Part shown: positions 43,843 through 55,300 of the stretch, one piece after another | Layout of the letters: each line of letters starts with the position of its first letter | Numbering within the stretch: position 1 is the first letter of the stretch | NCBI GenBank assembly: GCA_024760905.1 | Contig: CM045745.1 | Location: 748,501-812,500, forward strand | DNA: 64,000 bases | From: Plotosus lineatus | Lineage: Eukaryota > Chordata > Actinopteri > Siluriformes > Plotosidae | Direction: 5' to 3' | Notes under the pieces: model-generated | Databases searched by the model: none | Told to the model about the DNA's origin: nothing | The model's input: the letters and a program-made list of their open reading frames with translations, nothing else | Made by a program: the position numbers and the translations under genes

Positions 43843-44922
43843 ATTAATTGATTAAAACACATTTTATTCAAACATGAAATGGATTGGGCACAAGTTATCC
43901 AACTTAATAAAGCCCTCTCCAGGTAGTTACAGTAATTATATTACAAAATATACAGAAAGATACGGACAAGGGAAGGATATATACAAAAGAATTAAAGGAA
44001 TTGTTTAGTATTACAAATAAATATTTGTACACATTTGAAAACATTGTGGTTTTCTCTAAGAGAATAATCTGCATTGCCATTTAAAATGAGATTAATATCG
44101 ATTGGTGCTCTTTGATGGACAATGTGCTGTAAAGTTTTTAACATTTGTTCACGTTGAAAATTATATCAGGGACATTCTAGAAAATAGTGAAAAACATTCT
44201 GACGCTTGTGGCCACACTGACAGCGTGCATCATCCTTTACATTCATTCTAAATAAATCATAATTAAGTGAACTCGACATATATCTTAATCTTGTGTGTAA
44301 AATATTTAACTTCCTTTTCCCGTATGGAAAATATACCGGTGCACATTTTGGTTTTAGACGAATCGCTGATCTAAATGAAACTACAGAATTGCTGTCTCTG
44401 GTTCCGAGTGGGATATCATTCCACAATTTAACTGTTGATGGAAAAAATGAAAGTGTTGAATGTTTTAATCGTGTAGGGGGTATACTATAATCATGGCTAT
44501 TTCTGAATGGATGGTTCATTCTGTTCGCTACTACTGGAGGTAGTAGATCTCAGAGAAAAGTTGGAGTAAGATGTTTGTGTATCTTATAAAATAACATTAA
44601 TTTACGGACCCGCCTTCTTTCAGACAGCAATTCCCAGCCCGTTTCAAAATACAGTGATTGAGAAGAAGCGTATCTTGGCAGTCCAGTAACAATATGGGCA
44701 GCTTCAAGCTGGAACTTTTCTAATCTTTTGGCTTGTTCAATCGAAGACCCGTCCCATACCTCACATGCATACTCAAAGTTTGGTCTGATAAATACGGTAT
44801 AAATTTTGGACAGTGTCGCTCTGTTTAGTAGAAATTTTAACTTTCGAAGTGGGCCTATCATTCTGGAAGTCTTTTTAACAATATTTTCAATAAGAAAGTG
44901 CCATCCCACATTTGATGAAAAA
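43843..44922 (-). mobile_element. Jockey/I-type LINE 3' fragment nested in the RTE copy
   Basis: Flanked by the exact 13-base duplication TCGCCTTACGCTG (43830-43842 and 44923-44935), which is RTE sequence, so it inserted after the RTE. The minus strand carries two frames of a LINE C terminus: 44909-44550 (post-palm region with YTVFIRPNFEYACEVWDG) and 44519-44166 (PYGKRKLNILHTRLRYMSSS, and a C-x-C-x7-H-x4-C zinc-knuckle-like end, CQCGHKRQNVFHYFLEC). The 3' end is GTTTTAATCAATTAAT. The protein is unlike Rex3 or RTE and resembles I/Nimb/jockey-type LINEs. Confidence 0.88.
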
Positions 44923-45397
44923 TCGCCTTACGCTGTGTCACCCTGTACTCATGTTTACTCTCTTCAGTCCTCTCAATGTCCCACTTCTTAGGTAATCTCG
45001 TCCTTTGTACACATTCCTGCACTTCCTCATTCTACCACCATCTACTTTCCTTCCAGAGGACACACAAAGTACTCTCCTACCTGTCTCCCTGATCACATTT
45101 GCTGTGGTTGTCCAGTCATCTGGAAGCACTTCCTGACCACCCAAAGCGTGTTTCAACTCCTCCTTGAAGACAACACGACACTCTTCCTTTTTCAGCTTCC
45201 ACCACTTTGTCTTCTGCTCTGCCTTTGTCTTTTTCACCTTCCTCACCATCAGCGTCATCCTGCACACCACCATCCTATGCTGTTTGGCAACACTCTCACC
45301 CACTACTACTTTGCAGTCACTGACTTCCTTCAAATTATGTCACCTGCACAAGATGTAGTCTACCTGTGTGCTCCTACCTCCGCTTTTATAAGTCACC

Positions 45398-45988
45398 CTA
45401 TGCTCCTCTCTCTTCTGGGAAGAAAGTATTCACCACAGCCATTTCCATCCTTTTTGCAAAATCTATCAACATCTGTCCTTCTGTGTTCCTGTCCTGGATA
45501 CCAAACCTGCCCATCACTTCCTCGTCCCCTCTGTTGCCTGCACCAACATGTCCATTGAAGTCTGCTCCAATGACCACTCTTTCACCTCTGGGGGTACTCT
45601 GCATCACTTCATCTAACTCACTCCAGAATCTCTCCTTCTCTTCTAGCTTATATCCTGCCTGTGGGGCATAAGCACTAACAACATTGACATTCACACCTTC
45701 AATTTCTAACTTGAGACTCATCACTCTGTCTGACACTCTTTTCACTTCTAGAACATTCCTGACAAACCCATGCTTCAAGATGACTCCTACTCCATTTCTC
45801 TTCCCATCCACAAAATGATAAAACAGTTTAAACCCTGATCCTAAGCTTCTAGCCTTGCTACCTTTCCACCTGCTCTCCTGAACACACAGTATGTCCACCT
45901 TCCTCCTCTGCATCATGTCAGCCAGCTCTCTACCTTTTCCAGCCATAGTTCCAACATTCAAAGTCCCTACTCTCAGTCCTAGACTCAC
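45398..45988 (-). CDS. RTE endonuclease domain, 196-residue open fragment
   Basis: Apurinic-type endonuclease in one frame: [11 protein letters not shown] at the start, ILCVQESRWKG (catalytic Glu), [21 protein letters not shown] (Asp/Asn active site) and [11 protein letters not shown] at the end. The last His-containing SDH segment is beyond the break. This enzyme nicks target DNA to start reverse transcription. It is well preserved compared with the rest of the copy, but the reading frame to the reverse transcriptase is broken. Confidence 0.8.
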   Translation of the reverse strand: MSLGLRVGTLNVGTMAGKGRELADMMQRRKVDILCVQESRWKGSKARSLGSGFKLFYHFVDGKRNGVGVILKHGFVRNVLEVKRVSDRVMSLKLEIEGVNVNVVSAYAPQAGYKLEEKERFWSELDEVMQSTPRGERVVIGADFNGHVGAGNRGDEEVMGRFGIQDRNTEGQMLIDFAKRMEMAVVNTFFPEERGA

Positions 45989-46139
45989 GCCTTTCCTCTT
46001 CTCTCTCTGCCTACGAACACGCCTCCCGCCTCTCCTTCTTCGACCAACAGTAGTCCAGTTTCCACCAGCACCCTGTTGGTTAACAGCACTGATGGCGGTC
46101 GTTGTTAACCCGGGCCTCGACCCATCCGGTATGAAGGTA

Positions 46140-46999
46140 ATATTGATGCTTTACATATCAAATTTGGTGCAGGTTTCTGTCAGATGCATTTATCCGGCGG
46201 GATAGAGAACACTGGCTTGTGCCCCCCCCCCCTGACTGCACTAATGCATGATTATCATACATTATTTGAATCAACTGTTACCATGACCTATAATTCATCA
46301 TTCATCCCTCAGGTAGCAGCAACCAATTTCAAGTAACACAACTCAAAGAAATACTGTAAGCAAGGTGCCTGCTGTTTAGCTTTGTCAGAAAAAGAAAATA
46401 AATAAAGGAAAAGGGTCTCGATGACCCAGAAATTGGGTGAAGTGGTTGTCAATGAAAATAAGTTTGACTCTCTTGCTTTTTCCTATTACAGTTAGTGGGT
46501 TAATTATATAGAATTCGTCTCATAAACAGGAGCAGTTTGTGATGTGTTTCTCAGAGTAAGTGGTGCATCAGAAAGCATGTGGGTGTGAAGTAGGATTTTC
46601 ACACTGACCGGTCAGGACAGAACATGGCACTGCAGAAAGTCATGTGAGTGGCTGCTTCCCAAACATCTCTTTTGTGCATGTGTAGCACACTACCTGTGGT
46701 GTACACTGCATTGTTTGCTGCTCTGTGCAGTCTACTATAACAGACAGTCAGGAGATATTTGGGATTACGCTCATGTCATGGTTTCTGACCTGAGAATTTT
46801 TCATGTCTCTGTGAGAGTGAAATTCTGTTGTGATCTCACCCCTGAACTATGCGGCTGTTTGTTTATTCCAATGCTGTGGACTTCAAAGCCTTTATATAGT
46901 AATAGCAACGTCGAAGGAAAGTCCAAGTCCTTTCATGAGGGAAAAATATGGGACATGATCAGATTTTTAAACACACATTATTTCCACATGTATAATCAT
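46140..46999. other. Intergenic sequence, nothing recognised
   Basis: Apparently unique sequence containing a C-run at 46221-46231. No coding similarity or repeat ends. Confidence 0.4.
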
Positions 47000-47015
47000 G
47001 AAATCATAAGAGGTT

Positions 47016-47170
47016 CTTCTTTCTTCTTCTTCTTTTTCTTTCGGCTGTTCCCTTCAGGGGTCGCCACAGCAAATGATCGGCCTCCATCTCTCCCTATCCT
47101 CTGCATCTTCTACTCTTACTCCAACGACCTTCATGTCCGCCTTCACCACATCCATAAATCTTCTCTTTGA
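47016..47170 (-). mobile_element. Very short RTE insertion with 16-bp target duplication
   Basis: Only the last 155 bases of RTE, from AAAGAGAAGATTTATGGATG to the (AAG)n tail, flanked by the exact duplication GAAATCATAAGAGGTT (47000-47015 and 47171-47186). It is nearly identical to the 3' end of the copy at 9660. It shows severe 5' truncation on insertion and a recent origin. Confidence 0.92.
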
Positions 47171-47248
47171 GAAATCATAAGAGGTTGACGTTTAATATTA
47201 TTAATTTGCATTTGTTAAGTGTAATACTGTGCTGATAGATATACAGTA

Positions 47249-47913
47249 CAGACACTCCCCGACTTACGTTTTTAATTGGTTCCGGACGGCCGAACGCAAG
47301 TTGAAAGTGAACGTAAGTTGTTACGGTGACATATGACGTATGATGCTCACACTGTACTATACATCCATAAATACCATTACCTTATCTCATAAAACACCCC
47401 TAAATCAATTATTATAAACATAACATTGTAAAGTAATATCAAATATATCAAATAATATCAACATTGATTTCAAATAAGTCACTTATTTATACCGAGTCAC
47501 TTTACATGAAGCTTAAAACAGCCAATCCATGCTTACAATGTGAGGCACTCAAAACCGAAAGTATTGTACTTGCGAAAGCAGTGTACTTGCTGTGGGTTAT
47601 ATGGACTTCTGGTCTTTCCAGTCAGCAAGGGCGCAGTTGAACTTGTTTAAAGCCTGCACTGATGTGAATCACCAGCAGAGTGGAGAGTTCACTTTTCATT
47701 CATTTTACAATTCTCTTTGCTTAACTGAGTATGCATTAGATTGTGCTGATCTGAGCAGATAGTTAATTCATCTGTGTGTCTGAGACTTGCACCCATGCTA
47801 GTAGGCTTACACTTCTGAACAACCAGATTTGCTTAGGGTTACAAAAGTCCACAAAACAGTGGAAACACAAAGATCACAGAGACGTCTTAACACAAGAGTA
47901 ACACGCTATATAA

Positions 47914-47989
<76 letters not shown>

Positions 47990-48166
47990 TGAACTGAGAA
48001 GAAGGAGGGGCACATTCAGTCTATCATTTGTAAACAACGGACGCAGCGTCATTACGTCATTGCGTCATTATATCAGTGTACTACGTAGGAACGTCTAAAC
48101 TCAAAATTTTTTATTTTTTTTGTAAAAAAAACGTAAAACGGATGAACGTAAGATAGGGAGTGTCTG
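47249..48166 (+). mobile_element. TIR family D, long copy
   Basis: Starts CAGACACTCCCCGACTTACG and ends with the complement of CAGACACTCCCTATCTTACG, flanked by TA. Its first 290 bases parallel the short copy at 32704. A TA array at 47917-47986 lies inside. No transposase. Confidence 0.85.
47917..47986. repeat. TA microsatellite inside the family D element
   Basis: About 70 bases of pure TA repeat. Confidence 0.92.
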
Positions 48167-48211
48167 TAGTTACTTTTTTAGACATTTGTAAACTACAGTA
48201 TCATCCATACA

Positions 48212-48432
48212 TTGATTCATTTTCTAATTTCTGAACCGCTTAATCCTAATTAGGGTCGCGGGGAGGCTGGCGTCCATCTCAGTTGAATGCATCCTGGACA
48301 GCTCACCAGGCCATCGCAGGGCAGAAACACTGATGGCTATGCAGTGAACAATGGTTCTTTTACATGAACCTCTCACCACAGACAGTGAGAGACACGGCCG
48401 GCCTTTGATAACCCAGTTAGCTGCACTGGGGC
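48212..48432 (-). repeat. SINE with S1 body and S2-type tail
   Basis: Left: TTTCTGAACCGCTTAATCCT and AGGGTCGCGGGGAGGCTGG (S2 tail). Right: CTTTTACATGAACCTCTCAC and AACCCAGTTAGCTGCACTGG (S1 body). The head is lost. Same junction as at 24066-24070. Confidence 0.7.
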
Positions 48433-48554
48433 TAAACTGCAGTATTATATGTATAAATTATTAGAAGAAAAAAAAAAGAAACAGCACTTGAACAACCAAG
48501 AACACAAACCTAAGTTAACGGAGGTTAAGTCTTCAGCAGATGATCAACATTCTG

Positions 48555-48940
48555 GAAACGATCCAGTCAGAGTCTAGATTTAAATCCTAATGAAAGCCTG
48601 TGAAACAACTTGAAGAGGCTGATGCACAGCTGTGCACATTCAATCTACTCATGATGGGATCACGTTGGAGCCTTTTGGAAAGGAAGAGAGGAATAAAACT
48701 GAACTGCAGAACACTGGTATGGGTACCCAAAGACAGAGAGTTGTATTACAAGAAAAAGGTGTTTTAGTCAAGAATCGCTTAAGGGGTGTACACACTTATG
48801 CAACCAGATTACAAGGTTTTTCATATTAAAGGTGGAAAAAGATCTGGCATGATTCAGCTTGGTTTCTTTTTTTATACATCAGAAAGACCTGCAGTCTAAG
48901 TCGGAGTGTGTACTTTTGTTTTGATCATCCTTCGGATGTG
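48555..48940 (+). mobile_element. Tc1-like element remnant, 3' end
   Basis: Decayed sequence for the C-terminal transposase region (SLDLNPNESL-like, TCTAGATTTAAATCCTAATG) followed by the typical non-coding end GGGGTGTACACACTTATGCA. No open frame. Confidence 0.65.
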
Positions 48941-49780
48941 ATATCTTTGATCCAGCATATATGCCATCGATTTCTCCTACAAAGGGCCCTTTTCGGTAGT
49001 AAAGGCTGTACCGTGTTATCATCAGCTCATTTGGTGTGTGTGAAATGATAAATTAGAGGACCCTTGTATATCTAATCAAGTCTTTGAGGTGGAAAATGCC
49101 GGTTTGGGCTCAAAAGCAAGTAAGTGAGATCAGCTTATGACCTGTTCGTGTCCACTTCCCTCGCACTGACCTTACCCTTTATAGCCGGGACTGTGCTGGT
49201 AAACATTGTGGTGATTGTTCAGCTCTGTATCTGAAAGTGGCCCTTTTAAGGACGCCTTTAATGATGGGCAGTTCTAGGTGGTATTGGGTTACTCTCATTA
49301 CAGTTATTTGTTACATGAGCAGCTGAGCACAAAGTGCTGCTATTGTTACAGCAGTCCGATTACTGGATTACTGTCTTACCCTCTCCACTTGAGACACTGA
49401 CGGGCTAAACGGATTAAGATGCTTCTCAGCCGACTGCAGGATCTCCTACTGTTGTTTTTTTCCCCCCCGGATGGAATTCATCTGATGACAGCTTCCTTGG
49501 ATATATTTGATAAATCAAGAATTAAACTCTACAAGCAACATCAATAGCAATGTGGATAATTTGGTACTATCAAAAGTAGACATGACGAAATATCTTCAGA
49601 GGGCAATGTTAAACTTTCTGACACTAGGACATGTCCGTTCCTCATGTGGTGAGATTTCTATCCATTATAGGATTACAAACACGGACAGCATCAGATTTGA
49701 GAAGTTGTTGTTGCTCCAGTTAGGTCCTGAGTCGCTGATTAATTGGTTCTGATAAAGTCAAATTTTGGAGCAAGATAAAA
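48941..49780 (+). promoter_or_regulatory. Region upstream of ANKRD33B, possible promoter
   Basis: No transposon is recognised here, unlike the flanks. It contains two GGATTA motifs (49365-49370 and 49411-49416), the core bound by OTX/CRX homeodomain proteins. A TTTATAG at about 49188 and an in-frame start with good context (AAAATGG) at 49781 are present. The transcription start cannot be placed from sequence alone. An upstream non-coding exon is possible. Confidence 0.35.
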
Positions 49781-49861
49781 ATGGCAGCAGGAACCTGCCA
49801 CTTCATGGAAAGCTCTACACACAGCAGCAACAGTGCAGAAGAGAAAGAAGAGCCTTGTTAC

Positions 49862-49896
<35 letters not shown>

Positions 49897-50194
49897 CAAT
49901 GATGAAGATGATGATGTGTACCTTGTTAATGATGAAGATGATGATGATGATATTTATCAGGAATTTGAGGAACTAGATTTCTTTCAGTTACCTGACATCA
50001 AGAGCATTGTATCAGATGATTCTTTCTATCCACCTGACAACTCAGCCACCGCTCTGAAATCTCCAAGCCCTGAGGGTCCAGATCCTCTCACTTTTTTCAT
50101 GGCGTGCTGCAGTAACAATGCCATCATCGTCAAAATTATGATCAGGGAAGGAGTCAGTGAAGAGGAAGTTCGAGAAGTGGATAAAAACAACAGG
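49781..50194 (+). CDS. ankrd33b: ANKRD33B exon 1 with poly-Asp tract
   Basis: ATG at 49781 in good context (AAAATGG), 138 codons, donor GTAAGT, phase 0. A second Met codon at 49805 is an alternative start. Residues 28-57 are almost all Asp, from a GAT trinucleotide repeat (about 49861-49953), broken by Asn, Glu and a VYLVN segment. Then come [29 protein letters not shown] and the first ankyrin-like segment. The acidic run is much longer than in the human protein. Confidence 0.93.
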
Positions 50195-50658
50195 GTAAGT
50201 TTGGATGCGAGTGTGATTCAGTCTGTCTCCTCGGCTGTAATGATTTGAGCCCCAAGGTTTTCGGGATAGTATGTTTTGCACACTCATACAGCGTAGATTT
50301 TCCTCTTTGTCAGCGTCATGGAAACAGAATTTTGCTTCTTGTGTCTGAAGAGATCAATTTTTATTTTTGAGGCCAACTGCACACCATGACCTAAGCATGT
50401 AGCTCTTAAACCCTTCCACCGAAAATGCAGCGTGTGTACACTGTAGGGCTGAGAACCAGTGGCGTGACCATCCAAAAGCTGTTTTTGAGAAAAATGACAT
50501 GAATATTTTTGCAGTATAATCAAACCAGGGATGATACTCACAATGTGATTCAAGGTTAGACGTAGGGATCGTTCTGGCACACATAGACCTTATCCTCATC
50601 CGTCAAAATATGACCTTAACTCATTTTTCACTTTTTGTGAGTTTGGCTCATAGGCCTT

Positions 50659-50718
<60 letters not shown>

Positions 50719-51210
50719 TCAGACATTAAATATTAAAAACACTGACAAGTCATTTACGGAACTATTTAACCTTACTAGGGTTGCAGGGATTCTGGAGTCT
50801 CTCTCAGCCGATTCTGGGTTAACAGCTCACCAATCCATTACAGGGAAACACACACCGAGGGATCACATAGAACAGCAAATTCACCTGATGTACTTGTCTG
50901 TGGACTTTAGGAGAAAACCTTAATGCCTGGAGGAAACCCACACAAGTATGAAGAAAACATCCAAACTCCAGACAGAATTGCCCTTTCCAGGACCTTTCCA
51001 AAACCTTCTTACTTTGAGGCAGATGTTCTAACCGCTGCGCCATTGTGTTGCCCTACAGGTGAAGTCCATTCATTTATTTTCTCATCTCCTTTATCCTAAT
51101 TAGGGTCACAGGGAGGCTGGCACCCATCTCAGCTGACTCTGAGCAAGGGCAGGGCACACCCTGGACAACTTGCCACTCCATTGCTGGGTGAACATACATA
51201 CAACTACAGT

Positions 51211-51282
<72 letters not shown>

Positions 51283-52281
51283 GGGCAATTTGGAGCAGCA
51301 AATTAGGGGAAGAAAGTGTAAGACATGGAGGACACTCATGCAAGCAGAGATCATACAACACCACACAGAAACGTCTGAGACTAGGAATTGAGCTCAGGTC
51401 TGCTTGCTGTGAGGCGGATGTACTGACCATACACAGGCCTCACAGGTGAAGTGAATCATGTTGCAGAGATTCTGGAGTCTCTCTCAGCTGATTCTGGGTT
51501 AACAGCTCACCGATCTCTTTTCAGCCGAACCTGTCAAAGCAGTGGGATGCAGTAACCGGTGAACTGGCGAGTCACCCGTGCCTAAGACTTTACTGAGTGC
51601 ACGGAGTGAATGCTCGTAGGTTGAGTAGAAGACTCCCACAGAAGAGCTACTGGAGCACAACCTGCAACCCCCCCCCCCCCAAACATCTGTATTAATGCCA
51701 CTGCATAAGGCTGTAGTTAGTAAATGGTAATACACCTCTGGGACGCCACATAGATTAACCTGATTATTTTAATAAACCAACTTCATCTTCAGTCACATTT
51801 AAAGCTGCAGTCACTATATCACAGTATATCACAGTGTGTTATGCCATGAGATGAGATTCTGCTCATATGGCGGTTCATCAGATTTTCAAAAATTGTCTAA
51901 ATGGTTTGATTTTGAATGCGCAGGGCCACTGAATACTCATTATGGCAGATTCCTTCCAAGTAATGTGTAATTATTCACTGTAGATGATATGGCTGCTTAT
52001 TAAAAAAAGACAATCTCACAACAATGAACTGTACTAGTATAATATTCCAGGAGCTGTTTATGGCGCAGTGGGTGTCAACAGAGACTGAAGAATGCTGTTT
52101 TGAGCTGGGAATATATCTGCTGTTCCACCAGAGCACTGAGGATCCTATGATTATGACGTTAGAAATGATAGGTGTGGATAACAGCACCATGTTTATGCAA
52201 AGGTTATTATCATATCAAAGCGTTTGGCACATCTATCATCCTGGGCATGCTCTTCAGGGAATGGGTTAACTTATGCAGAAG

Positions 52282-52324
<43 letters not shown>

Positions 52325-55300
52325 AAATGTGCAGCTGCTCTGTACAATAACCTGCATTAACATCAAATTATTTAGCAACAGCACTTGTGGGATATTGTAC
52401 CGGAAATTTGCAGCGGTGATATCAGCCATGGGGGGGAACTAGGAGGGTGAGTTCAACAAAAGGATGGGAAGAGAGAATGAAGTAGACTTTTCGGTATGGA
52501 TCTAACATTTGAGAACAGGAAGAATTTTTAAGCGAATAATATGAAAGTTTATCCGCCCACTGATTTACCAAACCATTGATCCGACTAGGGTTGCATGGAC
52601 GCTGGAGCCTGTCTCAGCTGGCACCGTGTGAAAGCAGGCAACACTCTGAACAGCTTGCCAGAGCAACACACATGCATTCACACTGACATTCACACCAAGG
52701 GGCAACTGGGAACAGCCAATTATTGTAATGTGCAGGACTTTGCTTTGTCAGAGGAAATCAAAGTTTCGGGAGAAAACCAACACAGACAAGTGCAGAGCCT
52801 GCGAACTCCACACAGAAATGCCCTTGCCATTCCCTGGGCTTGAATTCATAACCTTCCTACTCTGAGGCAGACGTGCTAGCTACTTCGCAACTGTGGCGCT
52901 CAAGTTGGAGCCAAATTTCGGTTAAACAAGACGTTTGTTATGCAGTTGGGAAAGTTTTACACTCGAGTGAGTGGTCAGACACCGAGTCAAATATGAAGCC
53001 TGCAGAACATTCATTTCATTTTCCAAATCACTTTATCCTTTGATTAGTGTTGCAGGGAAGATGAAGCCTATCACATCCAACTCTGAGCAAAAGTAGAGTT
53101 CAGCTCGAACAGCTCACCAGACCATCACAGGGCCAACACACATACACAACTATTTACACATACACCTAGAGTCAACTTCAAACAGACAATTATCATAAAG
53201 TACATGTGTCTGTGGATGCCCTTCAGCAGACTGCACCCAAGCCAATCTTCCATATTTGACTTGAATCTTTGTGGTCTTCTTCTGCAGCACATGCTTTATC
53301 GTGAATAAAATCCTTTTGCAGGCTGTCATGTCTCATTGCATAGCCAAATATGCACATTTCTTCTACAGGCAAACACAAACTAATGTAATACCTGTTTAAC
53401 TGTGTTATAATGATGGCAGGACACTTATATAATCATGCAAAGCTGAAGTCTGTCCTGCCTGGATTCTATAAAATATGTTTTCTTACAATGGAAATAAAAA
53501 CCCACACTGGACCAGGTCTACAAAAACATTCCAGATTCCTATGAAGCCGCCCCTCTGCCATATCTCGGACTCTCAGAGCACCTCTCTATGTCCCTGATTC
53601 TGGCTTATAAAGCCAGAGACCAGTAGTTAAAATAATCGTAATGCTGACTGAGGAAGCCACTGCAATTCTGCAGGATTTTTTTGACTCTACAGACTGGGAC
53701 ATGTTCACAGAAGAGACCGACCTGGAGAGTCACACATCAGCTGTACTCTCCTCGTAAACTTCTCCACCGAGAATGTAACCACAACAAGGACTGTTAAAAT
53801 GTTCCTGAACCAGAAACTGCGGTTTAACGGTGAGGTGTGCACCCTGCTCAGAGCACAGGATGATGCTTTCAAGTCAGGACACCAGCAGGCCTACGAATCA
53901 GAATCCGGTATCGGAAAAGCCAAGTGCACCTATAAACTCATCCAGGAGCACTTTGATGAAAATAACACCAGCAGTATGTGGAAGGGGATCGAGACACTCA
54001 CTGGCTACAAGGACACACATATTTCAGCAAACTCTTCAGACAGAACCGTACCGGACACCCTGAACCAGTTCTTTGCTCACTTCAACCAACAAAACAAAGA
54101 GGCATGCACTTGCCCTGCTCTTTCAGAGAGGAGAGGCAGCCCCATCCAGCTATAATGGGCACCAGATTAGACCCACCCTGCATAGTCAATGCAAGGAAAC
54201 ATCTTTAACCTCTCGCTACTGCAATGTATGGTTCCCACCTGCCTCAAAACACCCACCATCATTCCACTGCCTAGGATCACAGCAAGCTGCCTAAACAACT
54301 ACCGCCCAGTTGCCCCAACCTCTATCATTACCTGATGTTTTGAGAGACTTGTCTTGTCTCATATTAAGGTTGCCATCCCTGCTGATCTCGATTGACATCA
54401 GTTTGCATACAGAGCAAACAAGTCAACAGAAGATGCCATCAACACAGCCTTCCATCTCGCCCTCACACACCTGGACAGCAGCAACTCCTATGTGAGGATG
54501 CTGTTCATGGACTTCAGCTCCACTTTTAACACAGTCCAACCACATAAACTGGCGCAGAGGTTTGGCAATTTGGCCCTAGGGAGCTCACTGTGCACTGTGC
54601 TCACTTTCTCAGCAAACCGACTTCAAAATGTCAGGATTGCAGAACACATTTCCTCCACTCTCATGCTGAACACTGGAACACCCCATGTGTGTGTTCTTAG
54701 CCCCCTCCTCTTTGTCCCGCTTCACACATTACCGTTTCCCCCCTCACGCCAGCAACACCATTGTCAAATTTGCTGATGACACCACCGTCATAGGTTTGAT
54801 TACAAATAACAACAAGTCAGCATAGAGGAAGGAGGTCCAGCATTTGTGGTATGACAACAATCTGGATCTAAACACATCCCAAACCACAGAGATGATAATG
54901 GAGTTCAAGGAAATCGAAACAACCTGAGCACTCTGTCCTCTACATTGATGGAGATAGAGAGGGTGGAGTGCTTCAAGCTTCTTGGGGTCCACATCTTGGC
55001 TGACTTCACCTGGGTCACGAACATCTCCCCCCAGGTGGGGAAAGCACAATACTTCCTCAGAAAGCTTTGACAAGTCATCTACCCCAACCCCTACTGGCTA
55101 ACATTTATCGCTCTGCCATAGAGAGCCTCCTGACCTATGGCTGTACAGTGCAGTTTCGCAGCTGTCCTGCAGAGGGCAGGAAGGTTTTGTACAGAGTGTT
55201 GAGGTCACAGAGCAGAGCAGGTGATTGGAACTACACTCCCCTCCCTCAGTGATATTTACACTGCCAGACTTCAGAGGAGAGCCAGTGGAATTCTCAGGGA

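Larger units (their letters stand above)
42103..46133 (-). mobile_element. RTE-type LINE, near full-length copy split by another LINE
   Basis: Without the 1080-base insertion at 43843-44922 this is about 2.95 kb, the longest RTE copy here. On the minus strand it runs from the leader (GTTAACCAACAGGGTGCTGG, about 46085) through the endonuclease (45988-45398), linker, reverse transcriptase with MMFADDIV (42895-42880 region), thumb and C terminus (42538-42134) to the 3' end at about 42103. Frameshifts interrupt it near 45400, 42970 and 42780, and one segment before SPFLFAM is deleted. Not coding-competent. Confidence 0.88.

Noticed and set aside
49507..49752. 81-residue ORF just upstream of ANKRD33B as an extra N-terminal exon
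   Set aside because: It ends in a stop before 49781, is in no visible splice relation to exon 1, and resembles no ANKRD33 sequence.
52553..53215. Tandem similar blocks considered as a minisatellite or CRISPR-like array
   Set aside because: Spacing and sequence are irregular and match independent S2 SINE copies.
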